A stretch of 64,000 nucleotides of DNA from Bradyrhizobium sp. CCGB01 (GTDB lineage Bacteria; Pseudomonadota; Alphaproteobacteria; Rhizobiales; Xanthobacteraceae), in assembly GCF_024199795.1 (NCBI RefSeq), contig NZ_JANADK010000001.1, positions 434,001-498,000 of the forward strand, in the 5' to 3' direction. Positions 51,387 to 60,489 of the stretch are shown here, piece after piece; position 1 is the first letter of the stretch, and each line of letters starts with the position of its first letter. The translations under genes were made by a program, and so were the position numbers. A model generated the notes under the pieces. The model searched no databases, was not told the origin of the DNA, and was given only the letters and a program-made list of their open reading frames with translations.

Positions 51387-52235
51387 TCACTTTTCGGTCT
51401 CGACCAGTCCGCGCACGAACAATTTCTGCATGGCGACGACGACGAACACCGGTGGCAGCATGGCCAGCACGGCGGTTGCCATCACGATCGGCCATTCGGT
51501 CAGCGCGTCGGTGGTGGTGATCATCTTGCGGATGCCGACCTGGATGGTCTGCATGTCGTCGCGCGTGGTGATGAGCAGCGGCCAGAGATACTGATTCCAG
51601 CCGAGGATGAAGAGGATCACGAACAGCGCCGCCATGTTGGTGCGCGACAGCGGCAGCAGCGTATCCCAGAAGAAGCGCAAGGGGCCGGCGCCGTCGATGC
51701 GCGAGGCCTCCAGCAGCTCGTCCGGCACCGTCATGAAGAACTGGCGGAACAGCAGCGTTGCGGTCGCAGAGGCGATCAGCGGCAGGGCGAGGCCGGCATA
51801 GCTGTCGAGCATGTGCAGATCGGCGACGATCTTGTAGGTCGGATAGATGCGCACCTCGACCGGCAGCATCAACGTGATGAAGATGATCCAGAAGATCGCC
51901 ATCCGGAACGGAAAGCGGAAATACACGATCGCATAGGCCGAGATGATCGAGATCGCGATCTTGCCGATCGCGATCGCCAGCGCCATCACCAGCGAGTTCA
52001 GCATCATGTTGCCGACGGGCTCGCGGGTCGAGCCGCTCGTGCCGACGAAGATGGTCTGGTAGTAGACCTCGAAGAAATGGCCGCCGGGCAGCAGCGACAT
52101 CTGCCCGTTCGCGATCAGCGCGTTGTCCTGGGTCGAGGCGACGATGGCGATGTAGACCGGGAACGCGACGATCGCGATCCCGATCCACAGGATGGCGTGA
52201 GCGATGTAGCGCCGAAAACCCTCTTCCTCGACCAT
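51387..52235 (-). CDS. ugpE: sn-Glycerol-3-phosphate ABC permease UgpE
   Basis: A 282-aa permease with six helices. The EAA loop reads ELLEASRIDGAGPLRFFWDTLLP. The start ([17 protein letters not shown]) shares one base with the ugpA stop (TGATG), so translation is coupled. It pairs with UgpA. The C-terminal VVAMQKLFVRGLVETEK is typical of MalG-type subunits. Confidence 0.93.
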   Translation of the reverse strand: MVEEEGFRRYIAHAILWIGIAIVAFPVYIAIVASTQDNALIANGQMSLLPGGHFFEVYYQTIFVGTSGSTREPVGNMMLNSLVMALAIAIGKIAISIISAYAIVYFRFPFRMAIFWIIFITLMLPVEVRIYPTYKIVADLHMLDSYAGLALPLIASATATLLFRQFFMTVPDELLEASRIDGAGPLRFFWDTLLPLSRTNMAALFVILFILGWNQYLWPLLITTRDDMQTIQVGIRKMITTTDALTEWPIVMATAVLAMLPPVFVVVAMQKLFVRGLVETEK

Positions 52236-53116
52236 CAGTAGGTCACCTTGCGTTCGACGAAGCGGAACTGGATTCCCGTCAGCACGATCACCATGACCAT
52301 CAGGATCACCGATTGCGCTGCGGAGCTGCCGAGATTGCCGCCGAGCAGGCCGTCGGAATAGACCTTGTAGACCAGCGTGACCGTCGACGTTCCCGGCCCG
52401 CCGCGGGTCATGGTGTCGATGATGCCGAAGGTGTCGAAGAAGGCGTAGACGATGTTGACGACCAGCAGGAAGAAGATGGTCGGCGACAGCAGCGGGAAGG
52501 TCACGGTCCAGAACCGGCGCATCGGACGGGCGCCGTCGATCGCGGCGGCCTCGAACACGGATCTCGGGATGGCTTGCAGGCCGGCGAGGAAGAACAGGAA
52601 ATTATAGGAGATCTGCTTCCAGGCGGCGGCGAGGATGATCAAGCCAGCGGCCTGGTTGCCGTCGAGCAGCGGATTCCAGTCGACGCCGAGGCCGCGCAGA
52701 TAGCGCGAGAGCACGCCGAGCGAGGGATGCAGCATGAAGATCCAGAGCACGCCGACGACGGGCGGCGCGACGGCATAGGGCCAGATCAGCAGCGTGCGGT
52801 AGAGCATCGAGCCGCGCAGCGGCTTGTCGGCCATCACCGCGAGCAGCAGCGCGAAAGACAGCGACGAAATCGCAATCGCGAACGAGAAGAAGAAGGTCCG
52901 GACGATCGCCTCGAAATAGGCGGGGTCCTTGAACAGCTCGATGTAATTGTCGAACCAGACGAAGGTGCTCGACAGACCGAAGGCGTCCTGGAGCAGGAAC
53001 GACTGGATCACCGCCTGCAAGGCCGGCCAGTAGAAGAAAATCAGGACGATTGCGAGCTGCGGCGCAACCAGCGCGTAGGGCAATAGCTTCGACTGGAAAA
53101 TGGCCTGTTTTTGCAT
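52235..53116 (-). CDS. ugpA: sn-Glycerol-3-phosphate ABC permease UgpA
   Basis: A 293-aa six-helix permease. The EAA motif is [23 protein letters not shown], and [19 protein letters not shown] is the typical MalF-type start. The start [13 protein letters not shown] matches UgpA. It follows a strong stem-loop after ugpB, so its mRNA level may be lower than that of ugpB. Overlaps ugpE by one base. Confidence 0.94.
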   Translation of the reverse strand: MQKQAIFQSKLLPYALVAPQLAIVLIFFYWPALQAVIQSFLLQDAFGLSSTFVWFDNYIELFKDPAYFEAIVRTFFFSFAIAISSLSFALLLAVMADKPLRGSMLYRTLLIWPYAVAPPVVGVLWIFMLHPSLGVLSRYLRGLGVDWNPLLDGNQAAGLIILAAAWKQISYNFLFFLAGLQAIPRSVFEAAAIDGARPMRRFWTVTFPLLSPTIFFLLVVNIVYAFFDTFGIIDTMTRGGPGTSTVTLVYKVYSDGLLGGNLGSSAAQSVILMVMVIVLTGIQFRFVERKVTY

Positions 53117-53123
53117 GATGGGT

Positions 53124-53158
53124 GGCGCCGGCAGGCCGCTCGATGGCCTGCCGGCGCC
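53124..53158 (-). promoter_or_regulatory. Perfect 14-bp stem-loop between ugpB and ugpA
   Basis: Arms GGCGCCGGCAGGCC and GGCCTGCCGGCGCC enclose a 7-nt loop. No U-run follows, so it probably works as a 3' stabiliser for ugpB mRNA or partial attenuator, as in other binding-protein operons (for example malE-malF). It ends 7 bases before the ugpB stop and begins 7 bases from the ugpA start. Confidence 0.6.
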
Positions 53159-53164
53159 TTTGCC

Positions 53165-54481
53165 TTATTTTACCGCGGTCTTTTCGAACTGGCGCAGCAT
53201 GGTGTTGCCGCGTTCGACGGCGGTGTCGAGCGCCTGCTTGGCGGTCTTCTTGCCGGCCAGCGCCTGCTCGATCTCTTCCGACCAGACGTCACGGAGCTGA
53301 ACCATGTTGCCGAGGCGCAGACCGCGCGAATTCTCGGTCGGCTCCTTGTTGGTCAGCTCGAGCAGCGGGGTCTCGAGATAGGGCTGATCCTTGTAGAAGC
53401 CCTCGGCCTTGGCCTTCTCATAGGCCGCCTTGGTGATCGGCAGATAGCCGGAGGCCTTGTGGATGTAGACTTGGCGATCGGTGTCCGAGAGGAAGGTCAG
53501 GAATTTCGCGACGCCCTTGTATTCCTCGGCCGATTTGCCGCCCATGACCCAGAGCGAGGCGCCGCCGATGATCGAGTTCTGCGGCGCGCCCTTGACGTCC
53601 GGATAGTAGGGCATCGGCACGGCGGTGAAGTTGAACTTGGCCTGCGCCTTGACGTTGCCGAAGAACGCCGACGAGGTCAGGTAGATCGGGCATTCGCCGG
53701 AGGTGAAGCGGCCTTCGCCGGTGTTGGTGCGGCCGGCATAGTCGTAGACCTTGGTCTTCTGGAGCTCGACCAGGGTTTCGAGATGCTTGACCTGGAGCGG
53801 GCCGTTGAACTCCAGCACGGTGTCGAAGCCGTCGAGGCCGTTGGCCTTGCTGGCGAGCGGCACGTTGTGCCAGGCGGAGAGCTGCTCGAGATTGACCCAG
53901 GTGACCCAGGAGCCGGAGAAGCCGCAGGTGTCATGACCCGCAGCCTTCAGCTTCTTGGCAGCCTCGAACGTTTCCGGCCAGGTCTTGGGGATCTCGACGT
54001 TCGCCTTCTTGAGCTCGTCGAGGTTGACCCACATGACGGTCGACGACGAGTTGAACGGGAAGGACAGCATCTCGCCCTTCGAGGTCGAGTAGTAGCCGGT
54101 GATGGCGGGCAGGTAGATCTTGGGATCGAACTTCTCGCCGGCCTCGGCCATCAGCTTGTAGACGGGTTTTACGGCGCCGGTCGCGGCCATCATGGTCGCG
54201 GTGCCGACTTCGAACACCTGCATGATGTGCGGCGCGTTACCGGCGCGGAACGCCGCGATGCCGGCGTTCATCGTATCGGGGTAGTTGCCCTTGTAGGTTG
54301 GGATCACCTTGTAGTCGGTCTGCGACGCGTTGAAGTCGGTGGCGAGCTTGACGATGACGTCGTTGTTGGCACCGGTCATCGCGTGCCACCACTGGATTTC
54401 GGTCACGGCCCACGCCGGCGAACTGCCAAAACCAACGGTGACTGCAAGCGCGGCAGCCGCGCCAAAGTGTCGAAGAGCCAT
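53165..54481 (-). CDS. ugpB: sn-Glycerol-3-phosphate binding protein UgpB
   Basis: A 438-aa periplasmic substrate-binding protein: signal peptide ending SSPAWA, then VTEIQWWHAMTGANNDV, YKVIPTYKGNYPDTMNAGIAA, NAPHIMQVFEVGTATMMAATG, and APQNSIIGGASLWVMGG. The last three segments are near-identical to UgpB of enteric bacteria as I remember it, including ligand-contact Tyr and Trp. GGGAGG lies seven bases before ATG 54481 and decides the start over the TTG three bases upstream. First gene of ugpBAEC. Pho-box candidate upstream. Confidence 0.95.
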   Translation of the reverse strand: MALRHFGAAAALAVTVGFGSSPAWAVTEIQWWHAMTGANNDVIVKLATDFNASQTDYKVIPTYKGNYPDTMNAGIAAFRAGNAPHIMQVFEVGTATMMAATGAVKPVYKLMAEAGEKFDPKIYLPAITGYYSTSKGEMLSFPFNSSSTVMWVNLDELKKANVEIPKTWPETFEAAKKLKAAGHDTCGFSGSWVTWVNLEQLSAWHNVPLASKANGLDGFDTVLEFNGPLQVKHLETLVELQKTKVYDYAGRTNTGEGRFTSGECPIYLTSSAFFGNVKAQAKFNFTAVPMPYYPDVKGAPQNSIIGGASLWVMGGKSAEEYKGVAKFLTFLSDTDRQVYIHKASGYLPITKAAYEKAKAEGFYKDQPYLETPLLELTNKEPTENSRGLRLGNMVQLRDVWSEEIEQALAGKKTAKQALDTAVERGNTMLRQFEKTAVK

Positions 54482-54533
54482 CAAGAAACCTCCCTTGGGC
54501 CGTCAAAATGATCGCTTGCGCTAGCAGCGCCAT

Positions 54534-54551
54534 ATGACGTTCACATGACTG
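54534..54551 (-). promoter_or_regulatory. Candidate Pho box upstream of ugpB
   Basis: On the minus strand CAGTCAT-GTGA-ACGTCAT shows two 7-bp direct repeats 4 bp apart, the PhoB layout (CTGTCAT consensus, 6/7 and 5/7 matches), 53 bp before the ugpB ATG. ugp operons are phosphate-starvation genes in enterics and rhizobia. Confidence 0.45.
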
Positions 54552-54698
54552 TGTAAGCGGCCGAAACGAAAGCGGCAAGCGCTGGAAAAGGGAAGCCGTC
54601 AAATAGGCGAATGCCGGGCGCGCAGCCTCCTCCGTTCGCGGTGCACAGGCGTGCCCGCGCCGCAGTGCGGCATGACTTGGGTGAGGAGGTGAGGGCCC

Positions 54699-55901
54699 CT
54701 AGCGCTTGCGCTCGGGGCCGCAGACCGTGCCCTGCTCGACCATCGCGTCGATCTCGGATTTGGAGTAGCCGAACTCGCCCAGCACTTCCTGGGAGTGCTG
54801 GCTGAATTTCGGCGGCAGCCGGCGCAGGCTCGGCTTGCTGCGATCGAGCCGGATCGGCGAGGCCACGCCCTTGTACCAGTCCTTCTCAATGACATCGCCG
54901 CGGGCGATCGTGTGCGGGTTGGTCAACGCCTGGTCGATCTTCTGCACGGGACCTGCGGGCAGGCCCGCGGCGAGCAGGCGATTGCACAGCGGCTCGGCCT
55001 CGTGCTGGCTGAACACGGCGGCAAGCTCGGCGCGCAGCGCATCGCGATTGGCGATGCGGTCCTTGTTGCGGGCAAAGCGCGGATCGGTGCCGAGCTCGGG
55101 CTTGCCGATCTCCTTGGCGAGCTTGCGGAAGGTGCCGTCATTGCCGACGCCGATGAAGATGTTGTCGGTTTTCGTCGGGAAGATCGCATAGGGCACGAGG
55201 TTGGGATGCTCGTTGCCGGTCAGGCTCGGCGGCTTGCCATGCATGAAATAGTTCGCGGTGTGCGGATGCATGATGGCAAGACCGGTCTCGTACAGCGTCG
55301 TCTCCAGGAACTGGCCCTGGCCCGAGCGCTGCCGCTCCGACAGCGCCATCAGGATACCGATCGCCGCATAGAGGCCGGTGGTGATGTCGACCAGCGGCAC
55401 GCCGATCCGCATCGGCCCGCTCTCGGGCGAGCCGGTGGCCGCGATCATGCCGGTCATGGCCTGGATGATGGCGTCATAGCCGGGATTGCCGCCGCGCGGG
55501 CCGTCGGCGCCGAAGCCGCAGATCCGGCAGTGCACCAGGCGCGGGAATTTCTCGCGCAGCACCTCGTTGCCGATGCCCCATTTCTCCAGCGTGCCCGGCT
55601 TGAAATTCTCGATCAGGACGTCGGCGCTCTCCAGCATCTTGAGCAGCACGGCGCGGCCGCCTTCGGAGGCGAGGTCGAGGCCGATCGAGCGCTTGTTGCG
55701 GTTGATGCCGATGAAATAGGCCGCGTCTTCCTCGTGGAAGGGAGGGCCCCAGTCGCGCACCTCGTCGCCGGCCGGCGGCTCGACCTTGATCACGTCGGCG
55801 CCGTGGTCGGCAAGAATCTGGGTGCAGTAGGGACCGCCGAGCACGCGCGTGAGATCGATGACGCGCAGTCCGCTCATTGCGCCCAATACGGCTTCAGTCA
55901 T
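54699..55901 (-). CDS. Class III (CaiB/BaiF) CoA transferase
   Basis: A 400-aa family III CoA transferase: RVLGGPYCTQILADHGADVIK near residue 20, PPAGDEVRDWGPPF, the catalytic-Asp region AMTGMIAATGSPE to PLVDITTGLYAAIG, and SGQGQFLETTLYET. It moves CoA between acyl-CoA and a carboxylate such as succinate, formate or carnitine; the donor is unknown. The start MTEAVLGAMSGLRVIDL is at 55901. A 37-codon upstream extension is not family-like. Single gene on the minus strand next to ugpB. Confidence 0.9.
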   Translation of the reverse strand: MTEAVLGAMSGLRVIDLTRVLGGPYCTQILADHGADVIKVEPPAGDEVRDWGPPFHEEDAAYFIGINRNKRSIGLDLASEGGRAVLLKMLESADVLIENFKPGTLEKWGIGNEVLREKFPRLVHCRICGFGADGPRGGNPGYDAIIQAMTGMIAATGSPESGPMRIGVPLVDITTGLYAAIGILMALSERQRSGQGQFLETTLYETGLAIMHPHTANYFMHGKPPSLTGNEHPNLVPYAIFPTKTDNIFIGVGNDGTFRKLAKEIGKPELGTDPRFARNKDRIANRDALRAELAAVFSQHEAEPLCNRLLAAGLPAGPVQKIDQALTNPHTIARGDVIEKDWYKGVASPIRLDRSKPSLRRLPPKFSQHSQEVLGEFGYSKSEIDAMVEQGTVCGPERKR

Positions 55902-56077
55902 GCCTTCGCTTCCCCTGTGTCGACGTTTGATCACAGGCCTAGCGAGGTTCGCGGACGCCAGCAATGGCCTGTTGCGTGGGGGCGTATGCGCCGCCGTGCG
56001 GCTATCCCGCAACGTGGCAAAATCGAACGGAAGCGGCCGGCCCGAGGGGGATCTCGGGCCAGCCAGTCACCCTTCGA

Positions 56078-56503
56078 TCAGACGACCGTCAGGCGAACGT
56101 CGACATTGCCGCGCGTGGCATTGGAGTACGGGCACACCTGGTGGGCCTTCTCGACCAGCGCCTCGGCTTCCGCACGGGCGAGGCCCGGCAGCGAGACGGC
56201 GAGGTCGATGTCGAGACCGAAGCCGCCGGCCGAGCGCGGGCCGATGCCGACGGTCGAGGTCACCGACGCGTCGGCCGGAACCTTCGGGCCACCCTGCGAG
56301 GCCACGAACTTCATCGCGCCGATGAAGCAGGCGGCATAGCCCGCCGCGAACAGCTGCTCGGGATTGTTGCCGGCGCCGCCGCCGCCGCCGAGCTCCTTCG
56401 GCGTGGTGAGCTTGACGTCGAGCGCGCCGTCGAGGGTGGCGGCATGGCCGTCGCGGCCGCCAGTGGCTTTTGCGCTGGTCTTGTAGAGGACGTTCACGGA
56501 CAT
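56078..56503 (-). CDS. ohr: Organic hydroperoxide resistance protein Ohr
   Basis: A 141-aa OsmC/Ohr peroxidase. The catalytic Cys pair is at 59 ([12 protein letters not shown]) and 124 ([13 protein letters not shown]); the Arg and Glu of the active site are also present ([18 protein letters not shown]). It reduces organic hydroperoxides using lipoylated proteins. GAGGAG precedes the ATG. It is divergent from ohrR, whose operators lie between them. Confidence 0.95.
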   Translation of the reverse strand: MSVNVLYKTSAKATGGRDGHAATLDGALDVKLTTPKELGGGGGAGNNPEQLFAAGYAACFIGAMKFVASQGGPKVPADASVTSTVGIGPRSAGGFGLDIDLAVSLPGLARAEAEALVEKAHQVCPYSNATRGNVDVRLTVV

Positions 56504-56550
56504 TTTGGTCTCCTCGGATCTTCGGGTTGGGTGCGGCCTGTATCGCAAAC

Positions 56551-56605
56551 AATTAGATTGCGCGCAATTGAAATTGGAGCGCCTCACATTTAATTGTTCG
56601 CAATT
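56551..56605. promoter_or_regulatory. OhrR operator region
   Basis: ATTGCGCGCAAT (56557-56568) is a perfect palindrome and AATTGTTCGCAATT (56592-56605) is a 5-4-5 inverted repeat. Both contain GCAATTGAA as a direct repeat. AT-rich CAATT half-sites are typical of OhrR operators and lie between the two divergent starts. Confidence 0.7.
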
Positions 56606-56644
56606 GAATGTGCCGGCGGCCGGCCCCAGAATGAGGAAAGTCTC

Positions 56645-57118
56645 GTGAGATTCTCCATGCCCCGGAAACACCCGGCAGCGGATCAGCCGCTGCGGCTCGA
56701 CAACCAGATCTGCTTCGCGGTCTATTCGGCCGCGCATGCCTTCAACCGCGTCTACAAGCCGCTGCTCGACCGGCTCGGCCTGACCTATCCGCAATATCTG
56801 GTGATGCTGGTGCTGTGGGAGCGCGACGACGTGCCGGTCAAGGTCATCGGCGAAAAGCTGTTCCTGGATTCGGGCACGCTGACGCCGCTGCTCAAGCGGC
56901 TCGAGGCTGCCCACCTCGTCAGGCGCACGCGCTCGAGCGAGGACGAACGTCAGGTGCTGATCGCGCTGACGGCGCAGGGCCACGCCTTGAAGGACAAGGC
57001 GCGGGCCGTGCCGCAATCGGTCCTCGCGGCGTCGGACTGCTCGGTCTCGGAACTGGTCGCGATGAAGGACGAGATCGTCGCGCTGCGCGACCGGCTCAAT
57101 GCGGTGATCGGGGAGTAG
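56645..57118 (+). CDS. ohrR: MarR-family organic peroxide sensor OhrR
   Basis: A 157-aa winged-helix repressor. The reactive Cys is in [21 protein letters not shown] near residue 23, with the two Tyr that hydrogen-bond it. The wing/helix region reads [21 protein letters not shown] and [17 protein letters not shown]. Oxidation by organic peroxides releases it from the ohr promoter. The start GTG 56645 has GAGGAAAG just upstream; an in-frame ATG lies four codons later (56657). Confidence 0.93.
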   Translation: MRFSMPRKHPAADQPLRLDNQICFAVYSAAHAFNRVYKPLLDRLGLTYPQYLVMLVLWERDDVPVKVIGEKLFLDSGTLTPLLKRLEAAHLVRRTRSSEDERQVLIALTAQGHALKDKARAVPQSVLAASDCSVSELVAMKDEIVALRDRLNAVIGE

Positions 57119-57125
57119 GGAAGGC

Positions 57126-57368
57126 TTACGTCAGCCGCTTCTTCGTGAAGGCGCGACCGGAGTGAGACTTCAGATAAGCCTCAAACGCGAGCGCTTTGTG
57201 CTTGTCTGGGAAGGCGCAGTACCAGATCAGCTTCCAGGGTTTGAACTTGGCGGTGTGGCTGGATTTGCCGGCGTTATGTTCCGGAATCCGTCGCTTCAAA
57301 TCTTCCGAAGCTCCAACGTATTCCTGCTCGGGAAATTCGATGCTGCGGAGGATGTAGACATACCACAT
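57126..57368 (-). CDS. GIY-YIG endonuclease-domain protein
   Basis: An 80-aa single GIY-YIG domain of the URI type: MWYVYILRS (GIY element), [19 protein letters not shown] (YIG element with catalytic Arg) and the Glu in [14 protein letters not shown]. The stand-alone domain is common in alphaproteobacteria and has no settled function; DNA repair or a solo nuclease is possible. Convergent with ohrR, stops 8 bp apart. The stretch between this gene and tRNA-Ala is repeat-rich. Confidence 0.85.
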   Translation of the reverse strand: MWYVYILRSIEFPEQEYVGASEDLKRRIPEHNAGKSSHTAKFKPWKLIWYCAFPDKHKALAFEAYLKSHSGRAFTKKRLT

Positions 57369-57440
57369 TGACGACGATCGCCTGGGTAGCCGTTAGACGG
57401 GCCTCAACAGTCCGTCTTCGCCCTGCGGGCTTCGCCGGAC

Positions 57441-57501
57441 ACCACGCTTCGCCATTCAGGCTCCGCGCGGCTGCGCCACGCGTAGCCCGAAGGGCGAAGC
57501 G

Positions 57502-57505
<4 letters not shown>
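57441..57505. repeat. Inverted repeat touching the 3' end of tRNA-Ala
   Basis: ACCACGCTTCGCC (57441-57453) and GGCGAAGCGTGGT (57493-57505) are exact complements; the right arm contains the CCA end of tRNA-Ala. On the minus strand it makes a large hairpin after the tRNA and may serve as its processing or termination signal. An inner GCCCGAAGGGC is also palindromic. Confidence 0.55.
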
Positions 57506-57577
<72 letters not shown>

Positions 57578-57672
57578 TTAGTCCATAAATGGGACGATCC
57601 TGGTGGATCACTCCCGACCGGCGAGCCTGGTGACTCGCGCGGTGCACCCTTTTTCACAGATCAGGGCTGATC

Positions 57673-58080
57673 TCAAGTCTCTTCATCACCTCCGACATCA
57701 CCAATGATGTCGGTCACGTCCTCATCGCCCTCTTCTTCGTCGGCGATGAAGGTCGAATCATCGTCATCGTCGTCGTCGATGGTCTCGTCGACCTCGATAT
57801 CGTCCTCGGATTCGGGCACCACGGCCTTGACCTTGCCGGTGTTCTCCTCGGCATCGGCCTCCTCGAGCGAGACCTCTTCGACCTCTGCCGGCTCCGGCGC
57901 GGTGTCGGCGGTCGCCGCGTGGCGGGCTTCGGCGCCGCGGGTCGCGCGAGCCGGCGCCACGGGCGCGATCGGCACGACTTCGCCGGTATAGGGCGAGATC
58001 ACCGGATTCTTGTTGAGATCATAGAATTTCTTGCCCGTGGTCGGGCAAATACGTTTGGTTCCGAGTTCGGACTTGGCCAC
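57673..58080 (-). CDS. TIGR02300-family acidic protein
   Basis: A 135-aa alphaproteobacterial protein. Its N-terminus AKSELGTKRICPTTGKKFYD carries a half zinc-ribbon-like CP motif, and its C-terminal half is extremely acidic with a run of Asp (IDDDDDDDSTFIADEEEGDE). Length and layout match the TIGR02300 type; function unknown. The start is GTG at 58080, with AGGA eight bases upstream; an in-frame ATG at 58119 would add 13 residues. Divergent from aroA. Confidence 0.8.
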   Translation of the reverse strand: MAKSELGTKRICPTTGKKFYDLNKNPVISPYTGEVVPIAPVAPARATRGAEARHAATADTAPEPAEVEEVSLEEADAEENTGKVKAVVPESEDDIEVDETIDDDDDDDSTFIADEEEGDEDVTDIIGDVGGDEET

Positions 58081-58250
58081 GGCAGGAATCCTGGGAATGT
58101 CTGAAAAGCGGTGCTTCACTTGGCTAGTTGGCGGCCCGCTGTCAATAGCGCATTACGGGAGAAAGACATGCCCGTGACGGCGGGGAAACCATATGGTACC
58201 TGCCCTGCGAGCCCCGCAGGGATGCTTCGGGCCTATTCAAGGACACAAAC

Positions 58251-59588
58251 TTGACCGATTCCGACAAGCCGACGCCGCTCAAGTCGCGCGCAAGCGGTCC
58301 CCTGACCGGAAAAGTACGGGTGCCCGGGGACAAGTCGATTTCCCACCGCGCGCTCATCCTGGGCGCGCTCGCGGTCGGCGAGACCCGGATTTCGGGCTTG
58401 CTCGAGGGCGAGGACGTCCTCAACACCGCCAAATCGATGCAGGCGCTGGGCGCCAGGGTCGAGCGCACCGGCGATTTCGCCTGGAAGGTGAACGGCGTGG
58501 GCGTCGCCGGCTTTGCCGAGCCCAAGGCGCCGCTTGATTTCGGCAACTCCGGCACCGGCTGCCGGCTCGTCATGGGCGCCGTCGCCGGCTGCCCGATCTC
58601 GGCGGTGTTCGACGGCGATGCCTCGCTGCGCAGCCGCCCGATGCGCCGGATCCTCGATCCGCTCGAGAAGATGGGCGCCAAAGTGGTGTCCGGCGGCGAG
58701 GGCGGCCGTCTGCCGCTGACCGTCCAGGGCGCGCGCGATCCGCTGCCGATCACCTACAAGACCCCGGTCGCCTCGGCGCAGATCAAATCGGCCGTGCTAC
58801 TGGCGGGCCTGGCCGCGCCCGGCATCACGACCGTGATCGAGGCCGAGGCCAGCCGCGACCATACCGAGTTGATGCTGAAGCATTTCGGCGCCGAGATCAC
58901 CTCGACGCAGGAGGGTCAGCACGGCCGCCGCATCACGCTGGTGGGCCAGCCTGAGCTGCACGGTGCCACTGTCATTGTGCCCGCCGACCCCTCGTCTGCA
59001 GCGTTCCCGATCGTTGCGGCGTTGATCGTCGAAGGCTCGGATGTCGTTCTGTCCGACGTCATGACCAATCCGCTGCGCACCGGCCTGTTCACCACGCTGC
59101 GCGAAATGGGCGCCTCGATCGAGGAAAGCGAAGTCCGCGGCGACGCCGGCGAGCCGATGGCGCAGCTGCGCGTGCGCGCCTCGAAGCTGCGCGGCGTCGA
59201 GGTGCCGCCGGAGCGCGCGCCCTCGATGATCGACGAATATCTGGTGCTGGCCGTGGCGGCCTCCTTCGCCGAAGGCACGACCATCATGCGCGGCCTGCAG
59301 GAGCTGCGCGTCAAGGAATCCGACCGCCTGGAAGCCACCGCCGAGATGCTTCGCGTCAACGGCGTGAAGGTCGATGTCTCCGGCGACGATCTGATCGTCG
59401 AGGGGCGTGGTCACGTCCCCGGCGGCGGCGTTGTCGCCACGCACATGGACCATCGTATCGCGATGTCCGCGCTGGTGATGGGCTGCGCCTCCGATCAGCC
59501 CGTGACCGTCGACGACACCGCCTTCATCGCCACCAGCTTCCCGGACTTCATTCCGATGATGCGTTCGCTGGGGGCCGAGTTTTCATGA
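58251..59588 (+). CDS. aroA: EPSP synthase (3-phosphoshikimate 1-carboxyvinyltransferase), class II type
   Basis: Joins shikimate-3-phosphate and PEP in the shikimate pathway. The 445-aa protein has [15 protein letters not shown] at the N-terminus, the [15 protein letters not shown] and [17 protein letters not shown] segments and [11 protein letters not shown]. Overall pattern is that of CP4-like class II enzymes. At the residue equivalent to CP4 Ala100 it reads GNSGTGCRL, that is Gly. The start is TTG, with AAGGA eight bases before; no ATG is available in frame near it. It is in operon with cmk (ATGA overlap) and probably rpsA. Confidence 0.95.
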   Translation: MTDSDKPTPLKSRASGPLTGKVRVPGDKSISHRALILGALAVGETRISGLLEGEDVLNTAKSMQALGARVERTGDFAWKVNGVGVAGFAEPKAPLDFGNSGTGCRLVMGAVAGCPISAVFDGDASLRSRPMRRILDPLEKMGAKVVSGGEGGRLPLTVQGARDPLPITYKTPVASAQIKSAVLLAGLAAPGITTVIEAEASRDHTELMLKHFGAEITSTQEGQHGRRITLVGQPELHGATVIVPADPSSAAFPIVAALIVEGSDVVLSDVMTNPLRTGLFTTLREMGASIEESEVRGDAGEPMAQLRVRASKLRGVEVPPERAPSMIDEYLVLAVAASFAEGTTIMRGLQELRVKESDRLEATAEMLRVNGVKVDVSGDDLIVEGRGHVPGGGVVATHMDHRIAMSALVMGCASDQPVTVDDTAFIATSFPDFIPMMRSLGAEFS

Positions 59589-60223
59589 TCATCGCCATCG
59601 ACGGGCCCGCGGCCTCGGGCAAAGGGACGCTCGGCAAGCGCCTTGCCCATCACTACGGCTATCGTCATCTCGATACCGGCGTGATCTATCGCGCGGTGGC
59701 CTACGCCCTGATGCAGTCCGGCCACGATCTGCGCGACGAGGCGGCCGCGGTCGCGGCGGCGCTGGAACTCGATCCCGAAAAGTTCGGCAATCCCGCCCTG
59801 AAGACGCAGCAGGCCGGCGAGGGCGCCTCCATCGTCTCGGCGATCCCCGGGGTCCGCGAGGCCCTGGTCAATTTCCAGCGGCAATTCGCCGCCGATCCGC
59901 CGGGGGCTGTCCTGGACGGCCGAGACATTGGAACCGTGATCTGCCCGCATGCCGACGTGAAGATTTTCGTGGTCGCAGACCCCAGGGTCCGCGCGCGCCG
60001 CCGGACCATGGAGGCGCGGGCGAGGGGCGAGGACGCGGACGAGGCGGCCGTGCTCGCCGACATCATCCAGCGCGACGAACGCGACAAGAACCGGGCGATT
60101 GCGCCCTTGAAACCGGCCTCTGATGCTTACTTGCTAGATAACTCCCAACTGGATATAGAAGGCGGCGTCCGGGCCGCCATCGACATTATCGAGGCCGTCC
60201 GAGCGGGCCGGTCGCGGGGTTAA
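59585..60223 (+). CDS. cmk: Cytidylate kinase
   Basis: A 212-aa (d)CMP kinase: P-loop [20 protein letters not shown]-binding [34 protein letters not shown] and the [23 protein letters not shown]. Phosphorylates CMP and dCMP for RNA and DNA synthesis. Its ATG overlaps the aroA stop by 4 nt. aroA-cmk-rpsA order is frequent in bacteria. Confidence 0.96.
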   Translation: MIIAIDGPAASGKGTLGKRLAHHYGYRHLDTGVIYRAVAYALMQSGHDLRDEAAAVAAALELDPEKFGNPALKTQQAGEGASIVSAIPGVREALVNFQRQFAADPPGAVLDGRDIGTVICPHADVKIFVVADPRVRARRRTMEARARGEDADEAAVLADIIQRDERDKNRAIAPLKPASDAYLLDNSQLDIEGGVRAAIDIIEAVRAGRSRG

Positions 60224-60489
60224 GCCGCCGCCGTCATTGGAGGAAGCGCCCGCTCCCGCTCTTTGAGGTCGATACCCCCCGGTCCCCCGTTTGGGCCCGG
60301 CGAGATCCAGGCTCCGGACACAGATTTTCACGTATCGAACGTGCGGGCCTCAGCCGGCCCGCTTCCGCTGCTCCGCCGCAAGGCCGGAGCAGCGAGCGGT
60401 CGCTCGAAGGTCTTGCGGACCTTCCGACACTGCGCGTGCGATGCGCCCATGAACCCAACGGCCGGCATACTTCCGCAACTGGAGAACAA

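Noticed and set aside
50175..52241. A 688-codon open frame on the plus strand opposite ugpC/ugpE
   Set aside because: Typical antisense frame in high-GC DNA; Asp/Arg/His-rich composition with no domain, while the minus strand encodes complete transporter proteins.
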